Assembly (NCBI RefSeq): GCF_018691265.1
Contig: NW_024881276.1
Span: 1,798,001 to 1,862,000, forward strand
Direction: 5' to 3'
DNA length: 64,000 nucleotides
DNA from: Tyto alba
Lineage: Eukaryota; Chordata; Aves; Strigiformes; Tytonidae
The notes beneath the pieces were generated by a model. That model was given only the letters and a program-made list of their open reading frames with translations, did no database searches and was not told where the DNA came from. A program made the translations under genes and the position numbers. Shown here in pieces: positions 1 to 12,059 of the stretch. The first letter of the stretch is position 1. The number at the start of each line of letters is the position of its first letter.

Positions 1-1461
1 CTGGCCACACTTCTCTTGATGCAGCCCAGGATACAGCTGGCTTTCTCAGCTGTGAGCGCACATTGCTGGCTCATATTCGTTTTTTCATCCACCAGTACCC
101 CCCAACTCCTTCCCTGCAGGGCTGCACTCAATCCCTTCAGTGCCCAGCCTCTACAGATATCAGGGATTTCCCCGACCCAGTTGCAGGACCTTGTACTTGT
201 TCTTGTTGAACCTCATGACGTTCACACAAGCCCACTTCTCGAGCCTGTCCAGTTTCCTCTGGGTGGCATCCCTTCTCCACTCAGCTTGGTGTCCTTAGCA
301 CACTTGATGGGGATGCACTCGTTCCCACTGTCTATGTCACTGATGAGGATATTAAACAATACCGGTCCCACTATGGACCCCCGAGGGACACCACTTGTCA
401 GTGAACTCCATCTGGACATTGAGCTGTTGACTACCCGCTGCATGAGATCATCCAAACAATCCCTCATCCATCAAACAGTCCACACACCAAATCCACATTG
501 CTCCAATTTAGAGAGAAGGATGTTGTGGGGGATGGTGTGAAAGGCCTGACAGAAGACCAGGTAGACAACATCCATAGCTCTTCCCTTGTCCGCTGATGTA
601 GTCACCCCATCATAGAAGCTCACTAGGTTGGTCAGGCAGGACTTGCCCCTGCTGAATCTGTGCAGGTTGTCTTGAATCACATCCCTCTCCTCCATGTGCC
701 TCAGCACAGCTTCTAGGAGGATCAGCTGAGAGGTCAGTAGTTCCCAGGGTCCTCTTTTCTACCTTTTTAAAGATAGGTACAGTGTTTCCCTTTCTCCAGT
801 CACCAGGGGCTTCACCTGACTGCCATGACTTTTCAAATACCATGGAGAGTGGCTTGGCAACTACATCGGGCAGTTCCTTCAGGACATTGGGATGCATCTC
901 GATAGGGCCCATAGAATTATGCATTTGCAGGTTCCTCAGGTGGTCATGAACCTGATCTGCTCTTACAGTGTGAGGAACTTTGCTCCCCCAGTCCCTGCCT
1001 TGCAGTCCATCCACTCGAGAGGCGTGGGGAGACACAGCCAGTGAACACTGAGGCAAAAGCTGTTGAGTACCTCAGCCTTCTCCTCATCCATTGTTACCGG
1101 TCTGCCAGTCTTGTTCATCAGGGAGGCTATGCTTTCTTTGATTTTTCTTTCCTTGCTGACATACCTGTAGAAGCTCTTCTTATTATTTGTTGTATCTCTT
1201 GACAAGTTCAGCTCCATCAGCACCTCGGCCTTCCTTACCCCATCCCTAAACAACTGGCAGCATCCCTATACCCTTCCCAGGATTACCTGTCCCTGCTTCC
1301 ACCGCCTGTGCATTTCCTTCTTGCCCTTTAGTTTCACCAGCAGGTCTTGCCTTTTTTCTTGCATGATTTTCTTGCCTGATTTTCTTGACTGATTTCTTAA
1401 AACCTGGGGATCAAGAGTTCTTGTGCTCTATGGAAAGTGTCCTTAAAGATCTGCCAACTCC
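1..1461 (-). mobile_element. CR1 LINE fragment, linker and reverse-transcriptase part, inactive
   Basis: This is a 5'-truncated CR1 non-LTR retrotransposon read on the minus strand; its 3' part lies beyond the window start. Translating from about 1253 down to 1 gives the region before the RT, then the RT core. The landmarks are [14 protein letters not shown] (about 606-647), motif A (about 537-563), motif B SGVPRGSIVGPVLFN (about 351-395) and motif C (about 288-300). The RT is dead. In motif A the usual aspartates read Val (codon 555-557) and His, giving [10 protein letters not shown]. In motif C the usual Asp-Asp reads Lys-Asp (codon 294-296). An in-frame TGA sits at 471-473, and the frame shifts between about 720 and 1056, where a stretch near 720-735 seems deleted. 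Known biology: CR1 elements encode an endonuclease and RT that copy their own RNA into DNA at a genomic nick, and nearly all copies are 5'-truncated. No functional protein can come from this copy. The left limit is set by the window, and the right limit is where similarity to the family as I know it stops. Confidence 0.95.
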
Positions 1462-1479
1462 AGTAGGCTGTTGCCTACT
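1462..1479. repeat. Short perfect hairpin at the CR1 5' junction
   Basis: AGTAGGC (1462-1468) and GCCTACT (1473-1479) are perfect reverse complements around a 4-base TGTT loop. They sit exactly where CR1 similarity ends. This may be a small snap-back event at the truncation junction, or chance. Confidence 0.6.
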
Positions 1480-1531
1480 ACCAGCTTGTCTATGTCTGAT
1501 AACTATACTGCACCACAGAGGGTGCAATGCC

Positions 1532-1549
1532 TTTTTTTTTTTTTTTTTT
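1532..1549. repeat. (T)18 homopolymer
   Basis: Eighteen consecutive T residues lie just outside the CR1 fragment. CR1 elements do not end in poly(A), so this run is not the tail of that element. Confidence 0.95.
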
Positions 1550-2948
1550 CGATAGCTCAGAAAATAAGGTCTCAGGAAATAAGAAATCTTTTTACGTTTC
1601 CCAGTCTCCCGTGCACACTGAGATCAGGGGGCCTCTTGCTTGAGACAGGGTATGGAACAGCTCATCATCCGCACAAGCGAATAGCATGTTGCACCTACCC
1701 TCTCTCTGAGATAATAAAGCCTGAGGATTGAGGAGGAAAAAAATAGGCACACGTCATGGTGTGCTTCTCTACTTGGATTCTGGGAATGGAGAGGTGGTAA
1801 TTTGGGTTTAGGCAATTTCTTGAGCTCAGTCCTCTGCTGGAGCGAGGTAAAACGCAGTTCAGTGCTTCAGAGTGATGCAGAGCTGATTCACCCAGCCTGA
1901 CTCACCGAGTTAAGGACGTTCCTTAGCTGTAGGCTGACCAGAAGTACCAGAGTAGCTGCAAAGTTTGCGAGAAATGCAAATAACTGAAAAACAAGCTGTT
2001 CAGAACTTTTGAAGTCATCATTGCGTCATGCCATCCCACACCTCCGTTCCGCTGGCGCAGCTGCTCTCGCAGTGCCCCGCCGCAAGATAATTCAGGCACC
2101 TGAATAATGTTCTAAGAGGGGCAAGAGGGGGACAACAGCAGTTGCAGGGAGCTTTGCCAGGACCGTGTTAGTGGGGAGCTGCCCGTACGACAAATAGGTG
2201 GGAAATCTCAGCTTTGCGCATTCTGTCTAGCGGTAGGGGTGAAGAGAAGTAGGGGGTGCTGAGGGCGACAACCTTTTAATCTGGCTGGTTATCAGCAAGA
2301 AGACAGGCACCCACCCGCCCACGGCTGAGCCAAAGCAAGCACACAGAGCACCCGCCTTGCCCAGTGATTCCTTCACAGAACAAGCATAACATAGCGCTAA
2401 GGGATAGATTTATCGTGCAATTATCTCATTTCCTTCAGGGTTAGATGTTGTTTGGTTTGTTTTTTTTTTTACTCTCTCTTGTCATAGTTTTTACAACTTT
2501 CAAATTTCTCAATTAACTTTAATTAAACTCTCTTTAGGCGTAACAGCTCAGAGAGCCCTTGAACTTGCTAATTCTGCAGCTTGTTTGTATTTTTTCTCTT
2601 GGACTTACCACTTCATTTTCAAAGCTTACATTACAGAGATAGAGAGTGGATTTTTTTACTGTTCAAGTCATATTTTTTGTAGATTGTTCTACCTCTTCCC
2701 AGATTACAGACAGCTTTCCTTGGTAGGAAAGGATTTTTCCTTAAAATAACATTTTTTTTTTCCCTGCTCTACAACATAAACAGAACATTTAAGGTATCAA
2801 TACACTGAAAGTTACTTCAATAATCCAGAAAATGAGGAGTACCATAGTAATTTGGCTACAGATGTGATTTATAAAGTAAAAAATTGACCTTTTCCTAAAA
2901 CCAGTTCAGAACTAATGTTGTGTGATCACCAATTTTAATTGAATAAAG

Positions 2949-2983
2949 AAAAAAAAAAAAAAAAGAAAAAAGAGGAAAAAGTC

Positions 2984-3012
<29 letters not shown>
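2949..3012. repeat. A-rich simple repeat
   Basis: Two long A runs are separated by a short GA-rich spacer. The second run is about 30 uninterrupted A residues. It could be a slippage product or a relic tail of a retroposed sequence; no source sequence is recognisable upstream. Confidence 0.95.
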
Positions 3013-3016
<4 letters not shown>

Positions 3017-3398
3017 CCAAACAAAACCAGCTGGCATAATCCAGTAATTTATTTATGTATAAAAGGCTGGATGTGATTTTTGCTTTATAGAAACCACATT
3101 TGTTTTCTACTGGTAGCATATGTATTGTACAGTTTGCAGCGCCAATGACATTAACAAAATCTTGAAAGTCATAAAACTTCTGTTCTGCCTGCTGTTGCTC
3201 GCCTATTGTTCTGTCAGAGAGAAGAATGTATTATCCTCTTCCCTGTGAAGGAGCAGCAGTTGTTTGCACATGGAAGATTAGCGTTGCATGGGATGCTTCC
3301 CTGCTGGAGTGCAGAAGGTGTTAATAATCTAAAAAGTATGAACAGCTGTTATCTTTACAGTAATTAGCATAATATTTCCTGATTGACTACACTATACA

Positions 3399-3403
<5 letters not shown>

Positions 3404-3433
<30 letters not shown>
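3404..3433. repeat. (T)30 homopolymer
   Basis: Thirty consecutive T residues, the longest uninterrupted T run in the window. No adjacent retroposed gene is recognisable on the minus strand. Confidence 0.95.
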
Positions 3434-3437
<4 letters not shown>

Positions 3438-4149
3438 GAAACTGTTATCAGAGTAATCCATTTATGCATTTGCTGGGATTATTTCCAATTTATAGACTGA
3501 GAAAGTTCATAAAATGAATATAAAAATCAGAAAGCAGATGTAGTGACTCATGAGTTCTGTTTTCTAAGGTCCTGTATGTATTGTCTTAATAACAACAGTG
3601 CAGATGATAACATTAAAATATAAAGGGCTATATCCACAGAAGACCTCATGAAAGGATGAGAGCTGAAAAAATCAATTTTTTGAGCCTCCCACTTACTTGT
3701 GGAAACCTAAATACCAAGTCTGGGAGCCCAGGTTCTTTAGACAGTACAAGAAGAGCATTGAGCATCTTCCCAGATGCTCACATTACCGGGTAGAAAATAC
3801 TCAAGAGACAAGTGGCTTCAACATTAGACATCCTTGAGGTAGGTAGATGTCAAGTTTCAAGCCCAAGGGCCCACTTTTGCAGTTCTTGTTCTTACAAGAA
3901 TTTCAGCTTATTAAACCAATCCATTGCTCCAAATACTGAATTTTAAAATAAGGGAGTAGGAAAAAAAACTTACGCTAAAAAGCCTTTTGTCTATTTATTC
4001 TCATACAAAGTGTTCATTAAAGGGTTCAATCTGCCCAGGCTGGTTTTCCAAACCTTAATTAGGTGTTGGGTAGATAAGGTACATCTACACTGACATTCAC
4101 TATGCATCAAGGGGCTGCTTTTGAAGAAAATCTGATTGCCTTGAGGTTC

Positions 4150-4620
4150 AGCTGAAATTGTGTAGCTGAGAGGGAGGGAAAGAAGATTGTCACAGCACTC
4201 ATTGGGAAGAGCAAAATTATGGGCTATTTAAAGGAATGGTGGGAACATGCACATGTCCAGAAGGGCCAAAGGCAGGAAAAAAAGGGATAAAGGTGAATCA
4301 GAAGGATAAGAAAATGGAGAGGAGGGGGCATAAAAGGGGCCAGTTGCATGCAAGCAGGCTGCTGGTCAGCAGAGTGGCCTGGCACAGCCTGACTGATCGC
4401 TGCAGTCCGTCACGTCAGGTCACAAAATCCTGTTGCCAACTACGTGCTCTGTTACCCTGCCCTCCCCTCCCTTCTGGGTTCATGTTCTTGCGTGGTGCAC
4501 ATGTCGCTCCCAAGTGACCTTCAAGCTGGACAAGCTGGTGAGTAGACAATATTTTATTTGGATCAGTGTCTATTTCCTTCTCTACCAAAAAAAGAAGTGG
4601 CTGGATTTGTTTCTCTAAAG
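4150..4620 (+). promoter_or_regulatory. Promoter-like patch: TATA box followed by splice donor
   Basis: Within otherwise AT-rich DNA this patch is richer in GC. A TATA-like CATAAAAGG lies at 4329-4337. It is followed by about 200 bases of GC-richer sequence without long homopolymers, then a near-consensus splice donor CTG|GTGAGTA at 4537/4538. TATA, a short leader and a donor is the layout of a first exon or of a retroviral LTR/leader. A comparable pairing (ATAAAAGAGGCC, then GTGAGTAGA) occurs at 50.32-50.48 kb, which suggests both are remnants of LTR-type elements. No clear TG...CA ends or target duplication were found. The two open frames at 4236-4517 and 4433-4618 show no domain and are treated as chance. 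What I see is the motif pair; its function is inference. Confidence 0.3.
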
Positions 4621-7600
4621 TATTATTGAAGCATTATTTTATTATTAAGACATTCAAAGGTATGTATATAGAAACATATCACAGTAAAGCAAATACACTC
4701 TGGGGGATACAGAGTTATAGCCTGAAGAGAATGCAGTGATCCAGATTGCCCATGGGAAGGGTCTAGAGTGGACACTTAACTACAGCTTTCCCAGAAACAA
4801 TAGCCATCATACCAGTAGTGTTGGTAATACAATAACTATGAGCTTTATCTTATCACTACGGTCCACTGTAGTCATACTGGCATTTCGTCTGTCTGAACGT
4901 GTGTAGGGATGTTCAGCATTCACGTCTGTGTCTGGGCAAGTCAGCTTAATTGTCCTTTATAGTTAGAATTTGAATAATTTCATCCATGTTAAAACATCTA
5001 TAATGGACCCTGTGAGTGTTTTAGGTCAGATGAAACCCACAGCTGCCAGTTATTCTCTGTTGACAAAAGAAGGAGTCTAGAGTGACCAGCTTAGGTGGGG
5101 GCATCTGCGTAGGAGATACCTAACATGAGTGATAGTTTAATTTTCCCTTGTAACAATTAACTCCCATGGTCAGGTATCCCGTGTGCAACACCTACAGGAA
5201 CCGGCTTCTCAGCAGCTTGAATCATGGCAAGCAGAGCATCAGCTGCCTGGAGGGTGCCTGTGCAAGGGACAGTCTGTTCCATCAGGCTTCATCAGCCTAT
5301 GGGGGAGAAGCTGCAGCTGTAGAAGCTCCACGAGACATGTTTGCCATAAAGCTGATCCTGTATTAATTGCTTTTTTAAGTGACATTAACCTCTGCTTGTT
5401 CTCTTGAAGAGCTAGAATGAAAAAAATCAAATGGAGAATAACCAGAGATGCTGTGGTGCTTTCTAGCATTCTTCTCAGCTGGGGGACAATGCCTAGTAAG
5501 TGGTGCCAATTATGTCCTAGGACAGAAAGAAAACTAAGGTGACATTTTCTTCAGTATATATACATCATTAAAAGTTTCACCATCTTCCATATTTAAAAAA
5601 ATCTGGTAAGATTTACCAAATTATCAAATATTATATTTCTTGATTTCCTTTTATATATAAAAGTGTTGTCTTAATGTGCCTGACACAAACATGCCCATAA
5701 ATACACGCAGGGCCTTACAAACCTATTACACAGAAAAAGAAGGAACAGTTCTATTCCTACGGAAAAAGAAAATGAACCCAGAATTTACTTTCCAGATGGA
5801 CAAATTAGGAAACCTGCTTGGATTATACCAGTTTCTGTGCAGCCTCCAGGCTCAGGTTTCCTTCTGTTAGGACTGAGACACAGCAGCTGGGGAGGAGGTG
5901 AGGGAAAATCTGACTGATAGTCATTATACTGCAATACGCTGATTACTGTAGACATTTACTTTGTGATACGGCTTCAAGGCATCCAGAGTGTCCATCTGAA
6001 TATCAGCCGAGCTAATATTACCTGAAGGTACCTTTGCACAAAATGTGTTTTTGTCAGAATACATAGATTTGTTAAAACCTACTGATCCGTGTGTGTTTTG
6101 AGGGATACCTAAGAGGAAGTAATGGAGCCCACTTTTTACAGTAAGAACTATAAGATAGTTGATAATGTAATGCTGAAATAATATGTATGCAGAAATTCTG
6201 GTAAATAAGTTCTATTTCCCACTCCACATATATTTTCCCAATGAATTAAAATTCAGTGCTGAATTACTGTTGTGTTGTTGCAATAGGTTGGAGGGTTGTA
6301 ATCATTACTTCTCCCCCAGTGGTTCATGTTACTGTTCCTTATTCTAAATAACTAGATTTTAGAGGATAATTTGTAATGTTCTATTTTTTCTTCTATACAA
6401 TCTTTAAGTCTTATTGTCCTGAAAATATTTCCTTTTTTAGTACTGGATTCAAAAAAGAACTATACATCAGGTTAAGTTTGAAAACCTGAGAATAAATTGA
6501 TGTACTCCAGCTGGAACTGATTGAACATACAGCATGTATGTTAAGTGCTGTACTGGAAATGGCAAGCAGTAGTTTCTCTATTGAAAGATGAGCACTTACT
6601 AACCATTTTTCTTATTTTTTTTTCCTTATCCATTAGCAATAATCCATCCCCACTCTTGTTCTTATTTTTATTCCAATTCATCTCTTTAATTTCACAAAAA
6701 AATGAACTCGTTACTTAGCCTGCCCTCAGTTTGCTCTGTCTCCTCCCTCCAATTCTTGGTAGTTGTGCCTTGAATTACACTAAGTAGCACCATAAATCTT
6801 GTCCTATCCATTGGATCCCCATCTGGCATCTCGCCCGTAGCACCAATTCTGCTTGAGAGGTTGAGCTTGGAGGGGCTAATACAGTTGCTTTGGTGATAAT
6901 TTGGATTGCACAACATGGAAGATGACAGCAGAACTCAGCACTTACAAATCAACCAGCGCTAGAGGAACAAGAGAGGAAGATTTATTCTATTTCAGAGACT
7001 CACAGGTATTACAAAGCTCTAGTCTGCTCTCACTGAAGCCAACAGGAGCCTTTCCCTTGATTTCAATAGGAATTGGATCAGTAGAGAGAATGAAAGGAGA
7101 GCTATGATTTCCCACAGTAATAACCTTCTTTCCCTCACAAGGACAAAATAATCAGCTTTCAGACTCTCTGTGAACCCTTGTAGGTCTCAGTATTTTCACT
7201 AGCTTGAGTGGCATCTGTTTCCATTAAGTGTTGTATACAGTGAAGGGTCATTTGATTTTTTCATTACTGCAGTGGTATCAATAATATAATTGCTCATATG
7301 AAAATATAACCAACCTGCACAGAAATCAGGATGGTGACAGGCAGGCATACTAATGAAAAAATTCATTGAATTAAAGAATCATTTATGTAGGGACAATCTG
7401 GAGACGAAATACATTAGAGTCTAAGGTTTAAACTAATAAAAGGACATTTTCCAAATAATATATATTATAATTGACATTAAAATATTTAATCTAATCTTAG
7501 AATTAACTTTACATTGGTATTTGCTTAGCTTCTTGCTGATTCATTCAAATTGTCACATGTTCAATTTATCTAAGAGTCATGTTTCCACTACAGCTTTGGA

Positions 7601-9434
7601 ATAGATTTAAGCAACTTCATCAGTAAAAGGAGTCATAGGATGTCTTCTTTACCAACTAACTATGCAGTGCTGCAATGCTTAAAAATCAGGAAAGACCAGA
7701 ATAGGAAGTATCAGAGGACAAATTGCGATTTTTCTTTCACTGACCCTAATGGGATTATGTATAATCTCAGATAGAAAAAAGCATCTACTACATTTCACCA
7801 TCCTTCAGAAAAAAAAAAAAAAAAAAAAAAAAAAAGTATTGCAGAAAAACAGCCAAAAAATTAGGCTATTTTGCCTTGCAAACAAAATTATTTTTTTTCT
7901 ATTCTTACTATTATTCATCTTAACATCTCAACTGAAGATAAGTCTCACATTACAGGAACGAAATGAGGTAATTTGTTCTTGTAGGCTCTGCGTCTTCCCT
8001 TTGACCTATTAATTCATAGGCTGTTTACCCTACAGCCATCTGTGACTTTGAAAAGGACTAAATCATTTGTTTCAACCATCGTAGCCACTTACTGACAGAC
8101 AGATATTGACCTGTATGGTTTTTAAACATGTGGGAAAATGCCCAGAAAATTTTGAAGGCCACAGTGCTTGTGAACACAGTTGACAAAGACAACAGGCCAT
8201 TAGAGCCCTCTTGCTGAGGTGTTTTAATATAACAGTGGTGAAATTATTTTCTTAAATAACCAATAGTTAATATGGAAAGGCTTTTAAAAATATATATATA
8301 TACAAAAGGGAAGCAAAAAGCTACCAGCAACAATTTATGTCGATTCATAGCTTTTACAACAAATATTTAAATCAGCGCCCACTCAAAAGTCCATGCTCAG
8401 CTCAGCAAAAGATTATCATTAAATGACCTTTCCAGCTTAAGCAAGTTGTGTGTATCGATTTTGTGCGATTTCAGTGTCAGTCCATTCAGTAAGTGCTGGA
8501 CATGTATAGGACAGCTACACATTCAGAGGACAGGAAATACCGACAGATTTAGTTCCACGGAAGTCTCGGTTCACTAAAGAGTTTAAACATGAGATTAACT
8601 GTCAACATGCAAATAGGCTGCCTCCAGATTTACAATCACACATCCAAATGAAGGCATTTGCATCTGAAATACTGTAAATTATTTGTTTTGCCACTGAAAA
8701 TTTGATACGTTATGAGATATAATGAAAGAGAAGGGAATCCCAGGACTCGCCTGCTGCGATTTTGTTGGCCACATCACAATACTTGATGTTTTACTTGAAG
8801 GTCTGGCTAATAAATAACAGTAGTATGGCTTACTATAGGGGGGTTTCTATACATGTCCTCTTCAACCTACCAGATGGATATGTTTGTGTACACAGCGTCA
8901 ACACAAGTTCTGTACATGAATTCTGTCTCATCAAAGCCCTATTTTGAAGAGCTGAGCGACTTCAAAAATGCCGAGTCCTTGGCTGAGTTAGGATGAATTT
9001 AATTCAGAAGAAGAGCATACTGACAAAATGGGACTATTCAAGAGTTCTGTATATTTCTAAGGATTTAGCCCCACAGCCATTGCCAAAATCAGATGTATTG
9101 TCTACATTTATTTTTGCTTTCCTCAGGATAATTGTGTCAACCCAAACGTATTAGTGATTGCATTTATATATTGCTAAGATTTGTTCACATAGACCCAAAT
9201 AGAAAGAAGGTTATTGGTTGAAAAAGAAAACAGTTAAAATTATGCCAATGATAATAAGTAAATCATGCATAACTTCAGTTAATTTAATTTTGGCAAAAGA
9301 AGAATGTGAATTTAAGGCTAAAAATGGAAGAAATCTTAAATTTCATTTTGTTAGTGTGTCCAGTGAAAGTCAAATAACATTTTCCATGGCACAGGAAAAA
9401 GTATAAAGTAGTGTTCAGTATGTTAAAGGCTTTC
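4621..9434. other. AT-rich non-coding stretch, nothing recognised
   Basis: Only short, featureless reading frames are present, the longest being 87 codons across a poly(A) run. There is no repeat family, splice-framed coding block, tRNA or small RNA that I can identify. It contains one long A run at 7809-7835. The slightly GC-richer spot at about 5165-5345 has overlapping short frames without domains. Diverged conserved non-coding elements could be hidden here and would show only in an alignment to other birds. Confidence 0.5.
7809..7835. repeat. (A)27 homopolymer
   Basis: Twenty-seven consecutive A residues. The preceding 100 bases match nothing I recognise as a processed transcript. Confidence 0.95.
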
Positions 9435-9568
9435 AGCTGATTGTTTATTTCTTCAGTAATTTAAAGCAATAATTGATACATTAAATAGAAAATATAATCA
9501 AAGCCGATTGTTTGTTTCTTCAATAACTTAAAGCAATAATTGATATATCAAATTTAAAATATAATCAA
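9435..9568. repeat. 67-bp tandem duplication, two copies
   Basis: Copy 1 is 9435-9501 and copy 2 is 9502-9568. They align without gaps over 67 bases with 8 differences (about 88% identity), six of them transitions. The unit is AT-rich and begins AGCTGATTG / AGCCGATTG. The divergence implies an old duplication rather than an assembly artefact. No coding or family-repeat content is seen in it. Confidence 0.9.
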
Positions 9569-10250
9569 ATCATAATCATCTACCATGTAGTCAGTTTTTG
9601 TAAATTAAATAAATTGTTCAGAGTGTATGGCATGTTTCATATGGCCACACACAGTCCTGGCATGTATTTGCATTTCTCACAGATTCATAACATGTCAACG
9701 TACGTGAAATATAGCTGGGTTCTGTTTCCACTTTCTAATTTCATCTCGTTTGGTTAGCAAAACTTGTTGCGGTTTCATTTTTACATCGTGACCTTGCCAA
9801 GATGAGTCTTGCATTTGTAGTCTAGAGAAATACTGGCTCAATCCTGCTGCATGCTGTCATTCCATTATAACAAAATCCTTAAACACATGCATAGCCTTCA
9901 TGTAATTCATACAGTCTGGATCAAGGCTAAGTTCTTTCAAGATTTGTGTTAGTTTGGGATTTAGCTGTACAACTGAATTAAAAACCAAGCCCTTCATTAT
10001 AAATATTGTTTTCCACTCAAGAAGAAGGAATTGCGAGGGGTTTGTATTTTATGTGTATTTCCATTTTATCTCTAGTAAATACCCACAAGCCTTGAAACAC
10101 TGGCAACATTTAAATTCGGGTGTCTCATTTCAAAGTTCTCTGTTAACTTGCGGTAACAATCTGCCCACTGTGCGTTATTTACTGATTTGAGCATAAGCAG
10201 CAGTATAAAAACAAGGCAAACTCACAGTCAACCATAATAATGTGTCCAAT

Positions 10251-10268
10251 AAAAAAAAAAAAAAAAAA
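10251..10268. repeat. (A)18 homopolymer
   Basis: Eighteen consecutive A residues followed by A-rich sequence with AAAC-like units. Confidence 0.95.
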
Positions 10269-12045
10269 TGAAACAAAAATAAAACAAACCAAAACAGGCT
10301 GCCCAAGTCTTGTAGGACTGGGCTGTTTCAGGCAAATTTGATTGTCCAAGCCAATGTTTCCAAAGCAACCCAGCCATAGCATTACAGGGTAAACCTGGCT
10401 GCTGCCATAGCTGAAATCACTTTACTGTTCATATTAACTTGTTGAAAACAAATCTGGTAATCCTGCCCTAACAAGCCATCCTCATCCTCCTGTACAGCTT
10501 TGGCGCAGAGCCATTGCCAACCTGAATTTCATGTCACTGAGGAGCACAAAGAAGAGGCAAATAGCCCCCTTCTTTCTGTATCCTTTTTACTCCAACCTAA
10601 TTCAAGATACTTTGTGAGTAGGTCCGAGTAAACTCAGTGTGACCTAAGGATGTGCTCATTGATGAATAAAGATAGTGTGTTGAAGCATATTTATGCATAC
10701 CCAGGCAAGGGCTGAGAGGGCCAGGATAAGCAAGTGATATGGAAGAAACACACTGGAGTAAAATTGTGAACAAATGATATAGCAAAGCATATAATCATTC
10801 TCTAATGAGAAAATAAAGGAGGTGAGTGGTTTTTTTAGCCTTTATCCTATGAGAAAATTAAGTAAGGTTCTTATTCTTCATCATGGGTTCTTATTTTCAT
10901 AACCGTAGGAAACTCTTCCCATCTGTCAGCATGAATGAATTTGATCCATAGTTTAAGAGCTGGCCAGATCACACACAGACAGATACAGACCAAAATGTGT
11001 AAACCACATTTCCTTACAAAATCAGGCTAAAAATTTAAAAAGTAATTACAGAAGAGTAAGACATTAAATTATCTAAACCAAGCAGAATTTCTGCTTTGAA
11101 CAGAACCAAAAATTTCAGAGCCATTCCTGCTCTGAACGAAGTGAGCGGCATTTTCAGTATTTCATATTTGTGCTATAATTTCACTGATGACAGAAGAATA
11201 CATAAACTTATGTGGTTTAGGAACTGGCTTTACAACCTTGTTTTTGAATCTAAAGAGCAGAATGTGTGCCTGAAACAACGGAAACCATGGGTTTTTGTGA
11301 TGATTTAGCTGTTTCTCTTCCACTTAAATAAAGATATTAATTCTGATATGCTTACATTATTAGGGTATTGTAATCCGTTGATGTTAATGTGCCTCAGACA
11401 ATATAGAAGTACAAAGAAATGTAATTAAATTTTCCTCATCAAGCCCTGAAGCTGATTCCCAATTGTGTATGAAAGGGTTAAAGGCAAAACTCTGTACTCA
11501 GATTGTTTTTCTTTCTGTTCTCCTATTTGTCCATAAAGATAGCTTTAATTAGTACTTGCCTGGAAACAATTTTTGTATATGTTAACTAAAAAGCGTAATC
11601 AGTATGAAGAGAGGCTGATGAATAGTTATAAAAATAGCATCCAAACATCAAAGTCCCTTTCATAAGAAAAATATTTTTAATCTTTATATGAGCTAGCACA
11701 GAAATGTTGCCATGTCTCCAGGAAGCGCTCTATCTGTGTGTCACATTAATATGGCAACAGGAGCAGTGGTCACTTCATATTCAAGATGCATTTTCAAGAT
11801 GCACACAGGGCAACCAGAGCTAAGCCTTATGCCTCAGATTAAATTTCCGTCTTAAATTTGTGAACTATTTCAACGATAGTCACCCCATTTCCATAAGCAA
11901 AATAAAAAAAATATGAAGAAGTAGTTACATTTGCTCAATACTTTAGCTACATTGCTAAATTTCAAAATCTTACAATAATTTTTATGATAGTGGGCATTGT
12001 CTTAAAGTCCTGCTCCTACAGCTAAGTGATCAAATGAGAATCTAC

Positions 12046-12059
12046 TTTTTTTTTTTTTT
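12046..12059. repeat. (T)14 homopolymer
   Basis: Fourteen consecutive T residues in AT-rich DNA. Confidence 0.9.

Larger units (their letters stand above)
1480..4150. other. AT-rich non-coding stretch with one CpG cluster
   Basis: No gene or family repeat is recognised here. The stretch contains several A/T homopolymers. A small CpG-enriched patch at about 2025-2090 has several CpGs within 65 bases, in an otherwise CpG-poor background. A perfect ATGCAAAT octamer, a known POU-factor site, occurs at 1974-1981, and a TGCGTCA element sits just before the patch near 2023. These could be a regulatory element, but nothing in the sequence proves it. All reading frames here are short and featureless. 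Confidence 0.5.
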
